Shown one piece after another: positions 1 to 9,937 of a DNA stretch of 64,000 nt. Position 1 is the first letter of the stretch; the number at the start of each line of letters is the position of its first letter. The notes below the pieces were generated by a model. It ran no database searches and had not been told where the DNA came from. It was given only the letters and a program-made list of their open reading frames with translations. The stretch covers positions 38,848,044 through 38,912,043 of the forward strand of contig NC_072897.1 of NCBI RefSeq assembly GCF_027943255.1, in the 5' to 3' direction. The translations under genes and the position numbers were made by a program. This stretch comes from Anastrepha obliqua (taxonomy: Eukaryota; Arthropoda; Insecta; Diptera; Tephritidae).

Positions 1-1219
1 CTTTAAAATAACGTCTGGATCTATCGGCGTATTAATTGTTTTAACGTTTAAACAGGCTTCTTGTTTGTCGAATTCTCCATCAGGCCCTAGCGGTAGTCGT
101 GATAGCGCGTCTGCATTTCCATTTTCAGTAGTTTTGCGATATTTGACATCGTACTTATATGACATGAGCGTTATGGCCCAGCGTTGCAACCGATGTGACG
201 TCATTGTTGGTAATTGGCTGCTTGGGTTAAATATGCTAACCAGCGGTTTGTGGTCAGTTATTAACGTGAATGGTCTACCATAAAGATATTGGTGAAACCG
301 TTTAACCCCAAAAATGATAGATAAGCCTTCTTTTTCTATTTGGCTGTATCGAACTTGATGTTTGTCAAGCGTCTTTGATGCAAAAGCGATTGGCCGCTCA
401 CTGCCATCAGGATAGGTGTGCGAAAGCACTGCACCAATGCCATAAGATGAAGCATCAGTGGCAAGCACTAGAGGTAATTGCTCGTCGTAGTGCGCAAGTT
501 GCGTGGCGTTAAGAATATGCTCCTTAAGTGATGTGAACGCTTGTTGTTGTTTTGGACCCCACGTAAATGGGACGTTTTTTCGGCGTAGCATATTGATAGG
601 GGCAGATATCTGGGAGAAGTTTGGTATAAAATTATGGTAATAGTTAACCTTACCCATGAATGCTTCGACCTGCTTGATGTTTTTTAGTGGCTTAAGATCT
701 CTTACCGCTACCAGGCCGGATTCGTCTGGCAAAATTCCACCTGCGCTGATTTGTCGACCCAGATACTCGATCTTTTCCTGGAGAAAAAAACACTTTTGCT
801 GTTTGAATTTAATACCGTTGCTTTGAAGAACTTGGAGAATGTTTTCGACGCGTTGCATGTGCTCATCGAATGTTGGCGCTGTGATGATGATGTCATCAAG
901 ATAATTGCCACACCCTTCGATGCCTTGTATAAGTTGCTCGAGATACCTTTGAAAAATTGCTGGCGCGCTGGCTATTCCATACGGAAGACGTTGATACTGA
1001 TATAGCCCCAACGGCGTGTTGACTACCATGATTGCTTTTGAATCATCGTCTAGCTCCATCTGCAGATACGCGTCCTTAAGATCAATCTTAGAAAAGTTTT
1101 GACCGCAGCGAATTGCGTGAAATAGACTTTCACGTGTAGGCGATGGATATTGCTCTATATCTATTTGCGCGTTGACAGCTTGTTTAAAATCACCGCATAT
1201 ACGTACTGACCCATCAGTG
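1..1219 (-). pseudogene. Gypsy-A reverse transcriptase and RNase H, partial
   Basis: Minus-strand pol fragment that would act in element cDNA synthesis. Starting next to the Harbinger at 1219, it encodes the RT motif ending RICGDFKQAVN, the SKIDLKDAYLQM block, the catalytic YLDD followed by IIITAP, and the start of an RNase H domain with TDASSYGIGAVLS. The window edge truncates it within RNase H; the identical right copy continues through integrase. The upstream part of the same ORF lies at 4581-5130 beyond the Harbinger, so this piece has no start codon of its own and cannot be expressed as it stands. Assignment to Ty3/gypsy is secure. Confidence 0.92.
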
Positions 1220-1254
1220 GTGCGATTCACTAACACATTTTATCGATATTCGCT
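1220..1254 (+). repeat. Harbinger left terminal inverted repeat
   Basis: Positions 1220-1234 are the exact reverse complement of 4566-4580. Weaker similarity, including a shared TTATCGAT core, continues to about 1254. Confidence 0.85.
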
Positions 1255-1478
1255 TTGTTATCTTTCCTTAACCACAATTTTTACGATTTTGCTATTCAGT
1301 AACCCATTTCATTACGAAAATCGACAAGACAAAATCAGCTGTTTGGTTAACCTGTCGATTATCGCGAACTAAACGACAATAATTTTGGTGTTGTTAAATC
1401 AAACGATAAAGAAGAATTAGTGATTTTAATCAAAACTGTGAAATTAGATGAAAAAAAACTTATTTAAAAAGCGTGAGT

Positions 1479-2743
1479 ATGGCGTTTGAGTATTTGGCTT
1501 ACGATTTATCGCGTGGAGAGGAGGAAGTGAGCCCTCAAATAGTTGATCGAAGTTTGCTCCGGCATGTGGACAATCCTTTCGATTTGGATGCAGGGGAGTT
1601 CCAGAAGTTATTCCGTTTAACTCCAGACTTGACTGAGGACGTAGTTTCGCAGCTTGACAGCCATCTGAGAGGTTCCAGAGTAACAGCGATTTCGACTGAA
1701 AAACAGGTAAATTTGGTAACATTCAAGCTAATTCAGTTCTAAATTCTGCCTTTATACAACTAGGTTCTAGCTGCACTGCGATTTTTTGCAACCGGGTGTT
1801 ATCAACGACCCGTAGGTGAGCAATGGGGAATATCTATGAGCCAGTCGTCCGTTAGCCGTAGCATTCATCGGGTAACAGCTGCAATCAACAGCTCCATGTT
1901 TTGCGCAAAGGTGAGATTTCCCATGACCCAAGTGGAGCGGCAAGCGGCAAAAGAAATTTTTGCTTCAGCAACCTCCCCGTTTGTGGGAGGTACCATTGGA
2001 GCTATAGATTGCACGCACGTGTCAATTTTGGCCCCGAAACGTCATGAAGAAGCGTATGTCAACCACCACGGCTACCATTCGCTTAATGTCCAAATGGTAA
2101 CAACATAATTTGTAAAGTATTCAAGAATCAAGATTCCCTTTTAATGTTTTACAGATATGTGATCCTACACTTAAAATTTTGAACGTAAATGCCAAATTTC
2201 CGGGAGCACGGCACGATTCATACATTTGGAGTTCCTCTGCGGTGCGAATGGTTATGCAACGGAATTTTGAAATTGGAAACCATAACTTGTTTTTGATTGG
2301 TAGGCTTTTTAATCTATTAATAAATATATTTAAATAAAAATAAGGGAATTAAAAATCAAAAATTCTCTGCAGGTGATTCCGGGTACCCTTTGGAGCCTGG
2401 GCTGATGACTCCTCTAACAAACCAACCGGAAGGTACTCCGAAATTCTTGTACAATGAGGCATTGTGCAAAGCTCGTAACCCAGTTGAGAGACTTTTTGGT
2501 GTTCTTAAGGCAACGTGGCGGTGCTTGTCTCAACAAAGGACACTCTTGTACGATCCAGGATTTACTGGACAAGTAGTTAACGCGTGCTCAGTTTTACATA
2601 ATATTCGTTTAAGAGAAGGAATATACCAGACCGAAAATGAGTTCACAGAGCCCAGAACAAACGACGTTTTTGTAAACCAAGATGCACCATCCTCAACAGC
2701 AAAGCGCATCCAAGACCGACTGATTGCTAATTTTTTTACTTAA
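1479..2743 (+). CDS. HARBI1-like DDE transposase, 4 exons
   Basis: Predicted nuclease that cuts and joins Harbinger ends. I read four exons, 1479-1706, 1764-2096, 2155-2299 and 2373-2743. All introns are GT-AG and keep the frame, giving 358 residues, close to the roughly 350 of HARBI1-type proteins. An N-terminal helix-turn-helix-like part (SMSQSSVSRSIHRV, residues about 100-113) precedes the DDE_Tnp_4 catalytic domain. Visible acidic residues are D158 in GAIDCTHV, D237 in DSGYPLEPG and E274 in NPVERLFGVLK. The start is the ATG at 1479; an in-frame GTG six bases upstream is not a eukaryotic start. No stop or missing motif was found, so it may be functional. The partner gene at 3176-4242 converges on it. 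Splice sites are predicted by eye. Confidence 0.87.
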
Positions 2744-3175
2744 ATACTAATATATTTTCACTCATAATCATTCCGCATACATATCTATGTGAACACTCGG
2801 GTATAAAAAGTTAAAACATTTTTATATTTATTGTTAAAACGTTTTATTGAACAAAATTACATGCAGATTCAATAAAAAATAAATAAATAAAAATTCAGTC
2901 TTTAACTTCAGTTTACATACAGTTTTAGGTTACAGGCACATAAATCTATATATGTATATAGGTATGCATAAGCGTATGTACACATGGTTTATAAATTCAA
3001 AGGTCAGTCTATTTGTAAAAACGAAAACAATACATTCTAATTCATTTAATTAATGTTACTTAACATTACCACAGCATGTTTACTTATAAAATTCAAATAA
3101 AAAGAAACTTCAGGTACTAAAATAAACATTATGTATATATGCACATAAAAAGGAACTGCGGAATTGGTTTCTAAT

Positions 3176-4242
3176 CTACATACGGTAGATTGCATTCGTT
3201 AGATTGTTGAATGCTTCTACGGTAGCGCTTAATCCATTCCCCAATACGGCTATTGCCTCCGCCATCATTTTATTAGCCTGAGCAATTGCAGAGCTGCTTT
3301 CGGCTAAGATCTATTAAAAAATAGCAAGAACAATTAATAAAATGCCACTTTTATGTGTTGAAAATAAATTACCTTTAAAGCATCTGCTTGTTGTTTCGCG
3401 ACTTCTACTGTTTCTATACTCGACTGGGCTAGCATCTATTAAAAAACAATCAGCAATGGACAAACATAATAAAATTATTTTACATTAAGTTCAAAAGACA
3501 TTACCTTTAGTGCATCTGCCTGTTTTTCGGCTATCTCCAAAAATTTCTTCCGAGCATTACCGTCTTCTTCCATGCGCTTTCGTTTCAAGCTCGCCCGTGG
3601 TGTTCTCCTGTCTGAGATATGGGAATTACCTGACCTCAGCGTGAAATTCTCTGCCAGTGGCGTCCGTAAAGGCGACGGGGCTTCCAAAATCACCCTTTCA
3701 TCTTCCACTTCGACACCCATTTGGATTACCTAAAAATTTACACACCAGTAAGTTACACTTTAAAACATACACTTCATACAATTTACCTCCTCCAGTGGAA
3801 TATTTTCAGGGGTTGAATCGTGGCCCTTCATATACTCCTCCCCTATGAGAGCAGACACCCGCCTCTCGAATTCCGTTAGGGGCTCCTCACTGATAGGCCT
3901 GTTTCCCGTTAAAGCTTGTTGCCTTCGCCTATTCCGTGCTTTAATGCTGGTGCGGCTTTTTAAGTCCCGCCATACCTTTTTAGGGAAATTATTAACAACT
4001 CTCTACTTTTAAGTAATAACACAATATTTTCTTACCGTTTGCCATTGATTCACCGTCTTCACCGCTCCACCCAGACTATTTAATTTTGTTGCAAGCTCGC
4101 TCCACTTTTTATCGCACTCAAACTTACCATGGAGGCTGTGGAACCTAGATCCTGCTAGACCCGGGACTTCCATTAGGTAGTCAAGCAGGTGATTTAGCTG
4201 CTCGGATGTGGCACGGCTTCTTTTGGTAGCTGTCGATGTCAT
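3176..4242 (-). CDS. Harbinger Myb/SANT-like DNA-binding protein, 5 exons
   Basis: Second Harbinger gene. In this superfamily the Myb-like partner binds the transposon ends and helps bring the transposase to the nucleus and target. Minus-strand exons 4242-4036, 3975-3787, 3729-3505, 3435-3373 and 3310-3176 join in phase 0 to give 272 residues. The N-terminal half resembles the zeste/Myb_DNA-bind_5 type: SEQLNHLLDYLMEVPGLA, then a KKWSELATKLNSL helix and NQWQTVWRDLKSRTS across the first intron. A basic patch (RNRRRQQ) follows. The C-terminal exons encode repeated Ala- and Gln-rich helices (two copies close to KQQADALK) likely to form a coiled coil. The ATG at 4242 opens the frame. Function is inferred from family and context. 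Confidence 0.75.
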
Positions 4243-4490
4243 TCTAAAGCAATATACAAAAATTATTAATAAAACAATAAATTGAAATAAGCAGTTATTT
4301 TATTGTACTTACTTTGTACATATATTTTTGGTAAAAAACACTCACTGCATTTAATAGTTTGGCGTCTATGTTTTTTTGTTTCTCTTCTTCATGTTATTCG
4401 CTCATTCTGACATTTAATTTGACAAAGATGCCACTCTCTATCAGTTTGAATAAATAGAAGAAAACAGCTGTTCAGTGTTAGTTAACATAA

Positions 4491-4580
4491 GTTAGTGAAT
4501 AGCACAATCGACAGTGCAATCGACAAATACTGAAGAGAAAAATAACAATTTTCGAATCGATAAGAGTTAGTGAATCGCAC
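4491..4580 (-). repeat. Harbinger right terminal inverted repeat and subterminal copy
   Basis: The terminal 15 bp (4566-4580) mirror 1220-1234. A near copy of the same 15-mer (14 of 15) lies 75 bp inward at 4491-4505 in direct orientation. Such subterminal repeats are plausible binding sites for the transposase or Myb partner; that role is inferred. Confidence 0.75.
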
Positions 4581-5128
4581 TACAGGTTTAGGTACAAGTA
4601 CTATAGGCGATGCCCATTGCGAAAACCTGATTGGTTTCCAAATTCCGGCGTTTGTAAGTCTTTCTGCTTCTTTTTTGAACGCAGACATTTGCGAAAATGG
4701 CATTTTCCGGCTTTTGAAAAACTTAGGCGTTGCGTTTGCTTTTAACTGCACGGTAGCTTTGAAATTTTTTATTGTGCCAAGTGCTGGAGTAAACACCTCA
4801 CTATACTTCTCACAAAGCGCGTCCACTTGTTTCACTTCTTTCTGGGTGATTTTTGAAATTTGCTTTATTTCAAACCCAAATTGTTTGAACAAATCCACAC
4901 CAAAAAGATTGTCACCACTCTCAACGTTAGCTACCACAATATCGACTTGTTTTATTTTGCTACCACATTTCACAGTTGCACACAGTTCACCCAGCACTGG
5001 AATATGCTTTTCACCGAACCCGTATAAAATTCTTTTAGTTGCGCGAAGTTTTGGGCTATTTATTTGTTTATATGTATTTAAGTTCATCACCGAAATTGTA
5101 GCACCTGAATCCATTTGAAATTTTATAA
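4581..5128 (-). pseudogene. Gypsy-A protease and start of RT
   Basis: Middle part of the Gypsy-A gag-pol reading frame, between the mariner (right) and the Harbinger (left). It encodes an aspartic protease with catalytic DSGA in KFQMDSGATISVMN, followed by the hydrophobic FGVDLFKQFGFEI block. It then reads into the RT N-terminus, including FSQWASPIVLVPKP, where the Harbinger interrupts it. No internal stop is seen, so the two insertions are the only lesions in this segment. Its product would process the polyprotein and begin the RT fold. Confidence 0.9.
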
Positions 5129-5130
5129 TA

Positions 5131-5652
5131 GGTCTATGGATAAGTTCGTGCGGTTTTACAACAGATGGCGTAACTTGATTATTATTCCATCGATCCACAT
5201 TTCCAAACATTCATTGGAGAGCTACTGTCGTAAGGCACAAACGTCAGTATAAGTTTTTTATTTGAAGCGTAAACAACAATATTTTTACCACACTTGAAAA
5301 TGTCGAATTTCGTGCCAAATAATGTGTTTTTGCGGGGAATTCTTTAATATGAAGAAAAAAGCAGCCGAAAGTCATCGTATCTTGGTGGAAGTTTATGGTG
5401 AGCATGCTCTAGCTGAGCGAACGTGCCAGAAGTGGTTTGCACGCTTTAAAAGTGGTGATTTTGGCCGCGCCGCCAAAGTTCATGGATACCGAATTGGAGG
5501 AATTGCTCGATCAAGATCCGGCTCAAACGCAAGAAGAGGTTGCAAAAACTTTGGGAGTTGATCAATCAACCATTTCCAAACGTTTAAAAGCCATGGGAAT
5601 GATCCGAAATTCAAATTTCGAAAAAAAAACCGCACGAACTTATTCATAGACC
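5131..5652 (+). mobile_element. Mariner element, internally deleted
   Basis: A 522-bp Tc1/mariner-type insertion with inverted termini. The left end begins GGTCTATGGATAAGTTCGTG; the right end is its complement with one difference. It is flanked by TA on both sides (5129-5130 and 5653-5654), the family's target duplication. Full-length mariners are about 1.3 kb. This one keeps the 5' leader and roughly the first 100 transposase codons, then jumps to the right terminus. It lies near the gag-protease boundary of Gypsy-A, and outside it the gypsy frame is open on both sides. Confidence 0.9.
5300..5610 (+). pseudogene. Mariner transposase N-terminal fragment
   Basis: Remains of the DNA-binding half of a mariner transposase. 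An ATG at 5300 starts MSNFVPNN, but the frame soon stops. The next frame gives KKAAESHRILVEVYGEHAL followed by WFARFKSGDF (first helix-turn-helix). A further shift gives ELEELLDQDPAQTQ and QSTISKRLKAMGMI (second helix-turn-helix). The catalytic DDD domain is absent. At least two frameshifts plus the deletion leave no functional product, so the element could only move with help in trans. Confidence 0.88.
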
Positions 5653-5654
5653 TA

Positions 5655-6679
5655 TTAATTTTTCCGAAAATTTGCAAACTAATGTAGTTTTTATTATTTT
5701 CTGCTTCTACAACTCCTGTTACACTGTGCACTGTATCGATATTGTGAATATGTTGATTTGCTTTTTTGTTTTTATTTTTGTTCTCGTGGAAGTTTTTGCT
5801 TTGTTTACTCATACACACTTGCACTATATGGCCTTTTTTACCACATTTGTTACATATTGCGTTTCTGAATTTGCAGCTTTGTCGCGAATGAGAACTGCCA
5901 CAACCCGAGCAAGATTTAAATTTTGACAAATTCCCGGTAATGCAATTTGCGTTTGTTTTTTGAACATTCACAGCGTTAACTGGAATTTCTTTTTCACTCA
6001 CTTCTTCTTTGATTGCTTGTACTGTTTTTGTTGTTGCTTCAAACGACTCAGCTATGAGCATGACGTCGGCAAGGGTAGGTTGTAATTTTTGAAGCCAAGC
6101 GGAGCGGACAGCGTCGTGTGGTGTATGCGTGATGAGCTGGTCGCGGATCATCTCATCGATGTTTGTGTGAGAGCAGTTAATTGCGGAGCACACGAACTGA
6201 CACTCTCTTGCAAGACCACGAAGTTCGGCTACATACTCTCTGTAAGATTGGTGCGGCTTCATGTCCCGTTTAAAAAAATCGTAACGTGCTGCGATGATGT
6301 GTCGCCTTGACTGGAAATGTTCTGTTAACTTTTCCGTTAATTCTTTGAATGTTTGTTCTTGCAATTTAGTACTTCCAAAAAGATTTTTTAGAAGTTCAAA
6401 GACTTCTGCACCAATCCACGACAAGAAGAAGGATTTTTTCTTTTCCGCACAATTGACACCGTATGCACTGAAATGCTGGTTGAGTTGTTCCAAATATGAC
6501 TCCCATGTCTGCTGGTCTTTGGCAAACTTCGGGAATGAAGGCACTATGGTAGAAGTTGTACCATCTGCTTGCTTTTCAAGCAGCGCCTTCATCCACTTAT
6601 TTTGCTGTTCAAGCAAATTTTTCGCGAACTCTTTCTGTTCGCTTAAGAGTTTTTTTAAAACTTCACTGTCGTTCGACAT
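5655..6679 (-). pseudogene. Gypsy-A Gag, open up to the mariner insertion
   Basis: Structural protein of Gypsy-A. The ATG at 6679 begins MSNDSEVLKKLLSEQKEF, an N-terminal helical stretch. A capsid-like region follows (FPKFAKDQQTWESYLEQLNQ and RYDFFKRDMKPHQSYREYV). Two zinc knuckles come next: CSGCGSSHSRQSC with spacing C-x2-C-x3-H-x4-C, and CNKCGKKGHIVQVC with canonical C-x2-C-x4-H-x4-C. A Lys/Asn-rich stretch then leads into the frame that continued into protease before the mariner landed. The frame stays open into mariner DNA, so a hybrid tail would be read. Gag itself has no internal stop. Confidence 0.9.
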
Positions 6680-6711
6680 TACTCATACACAGTTTTTTCC
6701 TCGTCGCCAAT

Positions 6712-6924
6712 TGAAATAAATGAAACCGAATTGAAATAAGTGAGACCGAATTGAAAATAAGTGAGACCGACGCGCTTCCATCTAAAACTGCACTGCTTTA
6801 TTTAATCCTTTCATTTCTATACAGAGTTGCATAATTTGCCAGTGTTACCTAAGTAATAAGGTGTAAGCAGTGTTGCATAACAACTTACATATAAGTTATA
6901 TACATATAACTATAATTTATAACA
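6712..6924 (-). repeat. Gypsy-A 5' LTR (left copy)
   Basis: A 213-bp TG...CA repeat identical to 38817-39029 and 47096-47308. Read on minus it contains AATAAA and ends with about three imperfect 20-bp repeats of CGGTCTCACTTATTTCAATT. The minus-strand sequence next to it (TTGGCGACGAGG, ending at 6711) is where the primer-binding site should be; I could not name the tRNA. CATCC at 6925-6929 is the target duplication, shared with 38812-38816 in the other copy. Confidence 0.93.
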
Positions 6925-8175
6925 CATCCGATTGCCTGGTGAATAGAACTCCTCAGGGATTCTGTTATTTCGGGTAAGTTTTTGTCCCAGTGAGTATGAT
7001 CGTCTTTTAAATATGACCGTATACCTGCAATAATGGATTGATTGACTCGCTCGCTGGCATTTGCTTGTGGACTGTACAAGGCCGTGTAAATATGTCTAAT
7101 ACCACGTTCGGCAAGTAGATTGTTAAATTGGGAGGGTTTAAATTGTTTGCCGTTGTCACTTAGAATAATCTCCGGAGATCCAGATAATTGAAGTATTAAA
7201 ATTCCTAATAGCCTTCAATAAGGGAAATTTTGTGAGATCATCAAGGACAATCAAAATTCCTGTATTTCCTTGCCTAGATCTGGGATATGGACCAAGTAAA
7301 TCAATATATAACTTTTGAAACGGGCGTTGGACAGTATAGTGAACAGACATCGGTGGTCGTAAAGTAACATTCGGCGCTTTGCTTTGTTGACAAATGTCGC
7401 ATTGACCAACAAATTCTTTTACGTCCACAGTCATATTAAGCCAATAAAGGTTCAACCGTAATCGCTCTAAAGTTTTTGCAATGCCTCCATGACATTTATT
7501 TGGCGGGCAATGGGCATGTTCTATTGCTTGTCGAACTAACGTTTTTGGTATCCACAACTTCCAATTGAATTCTTCACGTGCTGGGTTTCCATCTGGATGT
7601 TCGGTTCGTTTGTAAACATGACCATCAATGATTTGAAGATCGGGTAAGCGGCTTTCATTATTTCGAATATTATTTATTAAATTTTTATATTCATCAGCTA
7701 AAAAATCGGACGAATTCAGATCAAAAAGCGGATGGACTTCTAACTCATTAATTTCCTCAAAATTCTGACGGGACAGACTGTCTGGCACAATATTTAGTGA
7801 ACCTTTTCGGTGTTCGATTTTAAACCTATATCCTTGTAGTTTAAGTGACCACCGAGCTAGTCTGCTCGATAAATCGGTTTGACGCATAAGCCATTGTAAA
7901 CTGGCGTGATCGGTTACGATAGTGAAGTCTTGCCCCTCCACATAAGCTCTAAACTCTTTTAAACTAAGGATAGCAGCAAGGCACTCTAGTTCGGTGACGC
8001 TGTAGTTACTTTGAGCCTTACTTAATTTCTGAGAAAAGTAAGCAATTGGTACCTCGACATCTTCGTCATTGTTTTGTGACAATACTGCACCAACACCGAG
8101 CTTACTGGCGTCACATTGAATTGTAAAGGGTTTCTCGTAATTTGGGCTGGCTAGAACTGGAGCAGAACATAGCAT
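6925..8175 (-). pseudogene. Gypsy-B RNase H and integrase, frameshifted and truncated
   Basis: From 8175 the frame encodes RNase H (FTIQCDASKLGVGAVLSQ, then YSVTELECLAAI and IVTDHASLQWLM) and the integrase zinc finger with the H-H-C-C arrangement ending GQCDICQQSK. It then reaches the first catalytic Asp in YIDLLGPYP. Compared with internal region 2, about 35 bp are missing near 7184, between two short CA matches. This shifts the frame before the second catalytic Asp; the rest (YSPQANASERVN and on) continues in another frame to Gypsy-A. The 5' end is also out of frame with RT, see the next entry. Non-functional. Confidence 0.9.
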
Positions 8176-9881
8176 TCCTCATTCCAAGAAAAATTTTTAC
8201 CTTTCTTTAATAAATTGGTTAATGGGCTTGTTATCGCGGCAAAGTTGTCAATAAAACGGCGGTACCAACCTGCCATTCCTAAGAAACGTCGTAATAGTTT
8301 TACATTCGTCGGTACGGGGTAGTTTGTTACAGCTGAAATTTTATCAGGATCAGTTTTGAGTGTTCCATCTCCAACGATATATCCAAGATATTTTACCTCT
8401 TTTATACAAAATTTACTTTTTTCTATATTTATTGTTAAACCAGCTTTCCTTAAGTGATAAGCAACTTCGGATAAAACGGACATGTGTATGTTGAAATCTA
8501 CTGACACAATTAAAAGATCATCTAAATATACAAAAACTTGGTTTTTTAATTGAGGAGGGATAACGCGATCCATTAGGCGACAGAGTGCTTGAGGGGCGTT
8601 ACATAAACCAAAAGGCATGGCACAGTATCGGTAAAGCGGACGATTAGGAACGGTAAAACAGGTGAAGTCTCGAGAACTATCCGAGAGAGGTATCTGCCAA
8701 AAAGCACGACGCAGATCCAATGAACTTATGTATTTTGCTTTCGGTATCCTACTTAATATTCCATCAATGTGAGTTAGAGGATATGCGTCCTTGATAGTAA
8801 CGCTATACACTTTTCGTGAATCAAGGCACAGACGGACTTTATTTGGCTTTTTCACTAAAACAATCGGACTAGACCATGGACTATTCGGAGATTCTTCAAT
8901 TACACCTAATTTGAGCATCTCGTCGATTTCAGCGTGAACAAGTTTTTCTACTGCAGGGGATATTGGGAAGTATCGTTGTTTTATCGGACGGACACCAGGT
9001 TGAAGTTCAATTACATATTCCATTAAAGAAGTTTTTCCTAATCCTTCTTTCTCGAAGCTTGGAAATCTATTTTTAACAACGTCTAGCTGTCGTTGCTGTT
9101 CATTACTTAAACAAAGTGTATTTTCCTCACGTCTTGTTTCAAGACAAATTTCCGAGATAACATGTGGAGCAATTTTAAATTTACTCCAAAAGTCGACTCC
9201 AAGTATAACTTCTTGTGAAACGCTCGGTACAACAAAAAATTTTATTATATGGTTCTTGTTTTCAAATACAACATTTAAGTCTACCGTACCAAAAACTACT
9301 TGTTCCTTTCCATCTGCAGTACAGACAGACGTTGTGTGCTTGCATATATGTTTTCGTTTGCAAATGTCTTCCGCTAAAGATGAACCTAAACAAGAGACTT
9401 GAGCTCCGCTATCTAAAAGTCCTAAATACTCGGAATCCAGAATTTTAATTTTGGCATAAGGCCTTAAGTCGCAAGATTCGTGTTTAATGGAACAAACAAG
9501 ATGATTCACGATTTTACGATTCTTTTTAATTGTTTTCCAAAACTTTCTTAAGCGTACTGAAGATCGGCTACTAGTTGGTGACGGTTTATTGTTGGTATCA
9601 AAAATTTGTTTTCTAATCTTGTAGTAATTATTAAGTCGAACGTCATAGGGAATAATTGTATGCACATACGGATTACTTTTATCGAATTTGTGGGCACGTA
9701 TGAGTGACGTTGCGTAGTCATCGTTTTGGGACTTGCCCCTTCGTATGAGCACTTTCTTCACATTTGATTCTTCTTGTCGTTGCGAGGGTTCTGTGTTGAA
9801 GCCTCGCTCATTTTCAAGTTTCCCGGACTGCACGATGGGCATTTTGGTCGATAAACTTCTGGCATTCCACAACCATAGCAA
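8151..9881 (-). CDS. Gypsy-B protease and reverse transcriptase ORF
   Basis: The pol ORF lies in the -1 frame relative to Gag and overlaps its end, as in elements that make Gag-Pol by -1 frameshifting. The protease has catalytic DSGA in LGLLDSGAQVSCLG and the later ILGVDFW. RT motifs are WSSPIVLVKKPNKVRLCLD, YISSLDLRRAFWQIPL, MPFGLCNAPQALCRLMD and catalytic YLDDLLIV, followed by the thumb block FLGMAGWYRRFIDNF. The ORF stops just after FSWNEECY. RNase H resumes in another frame 25 bp earlier. By comparison with related elements a few codons appear deleted there, and the same lesion occurs in all three copies. RT itself looks intact. Confidence 0.9.
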   Translation of the reverse strand: MLWLWNARSLSTKMPIVQSGKLENERGFNTEPSQRQEESNVKKVLIRRGKSQNDDYATSLIRAHKFDKSNPYVHTIIPYDVRLNNYYKIRKQIFDTNNKPSPTSSRSSVRLRKFWKTIKKNRKIVNHLVCSIKHESCDLRPYAKIKILDSEYLGLLDSGAQVSCLGSSLAEDICKRKHICKHTTSVCTADGKEQVVFGTVDLNVVFENKNHIIKFFVVPSVSQEVILGVDFWSKFKIAPHVISEICLETRREENTLCLSNEQQRQLDVVKNRFPSFEKEGLGKTSLMEYVIELQPGVRPIKQRYFPISPAVEKLVHAEIDEMLKLGVIEESPNSPWSSPIVLVKKPNKVRLCLDSRKVYSVTIKDAYPLTHIDGILSRIPKAKYISSLDLRRAFWQIPLSDSSRDFTCFTVPNRPLYRYCAMPFGLCNAPQALCRLMDRVIPPQLKNQVFVYLDDLLIVSVDFNIHMSVLSEVAYHLRKAGLTINIEKSKFCIKEVKYLGYIVGDGTLKTDPDKISAVTNYPVPTNVKLLRRFLGMAGWYRRFIDNFAAITSPLTNLLKKGKNFSWNEECYVLLQF

Positions 9882-9937
9882 AAGACAGTTCTGTCAGCCA
9901 GACAGTCAAAATATCTGTGTCCTTCGGTTTTGCAGTT

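Larger units (their letters stand above)
1220..4580. mobile_element. PIF/Harbinger DNA transposon, apparently complete (left copy)
   Basis: A 3.36-kb element inside Gypsy-A pol. It is bounded by inverted repeats whose outer 15 bp are perfect (GTGCGATTCACTAAC), with imperfect similarity inward for about 35 bp. It holds two convergent genes, tail to tail: a spliced transposase on + (1479-2743) and a spliced Myb/SANT-like gene on - (3176-4242). This is the two-gene layout known for the PIF/Harbinger superfamily. The 430 bp between the genes hold only AT-rich 3' sequence. I could not define the 3-bp target duplication expected for the family, so the outermost 1-3 bases are uncertain. No frameshift or stop was seen in either spliced gene. 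Confidence 0.88.
1..6924 (-). mobile_element. Gypsy-A LTR retrotransposon, left copy, 3' part outside window
   Basis: Ty3/gypsy element read on the minus strand, with its 5' LTR at 6712-6924, then gag, protease, RT and RNase H running to the window start. The right-hand copy (38817-47308) shows the full element: 213-bp TG...CA LTRs and a 5-bp CATCC duplication. Gag has two zinc knuckles and is fused in frame to pol, and no env is present. This suggests the group often annotated as K02A2.6-like; that placement is from general family knowledge. A Harbinger and a mariner interrupt the coding region. Confidence 0.93.

Noticed and set aside
1220..4580. Assigning a 3-bp target duplication to the Harbinger
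   Set aside because: No pair of matching trinucleotides fits any placement of the outermost bases, so I left the exact ends open.
4570..5118. 182-codon + strand ORF (and its copy at 44954)
   Set aside because: Exact antisense of the Gypsy-A protease/RT frame, which has clear motifs.
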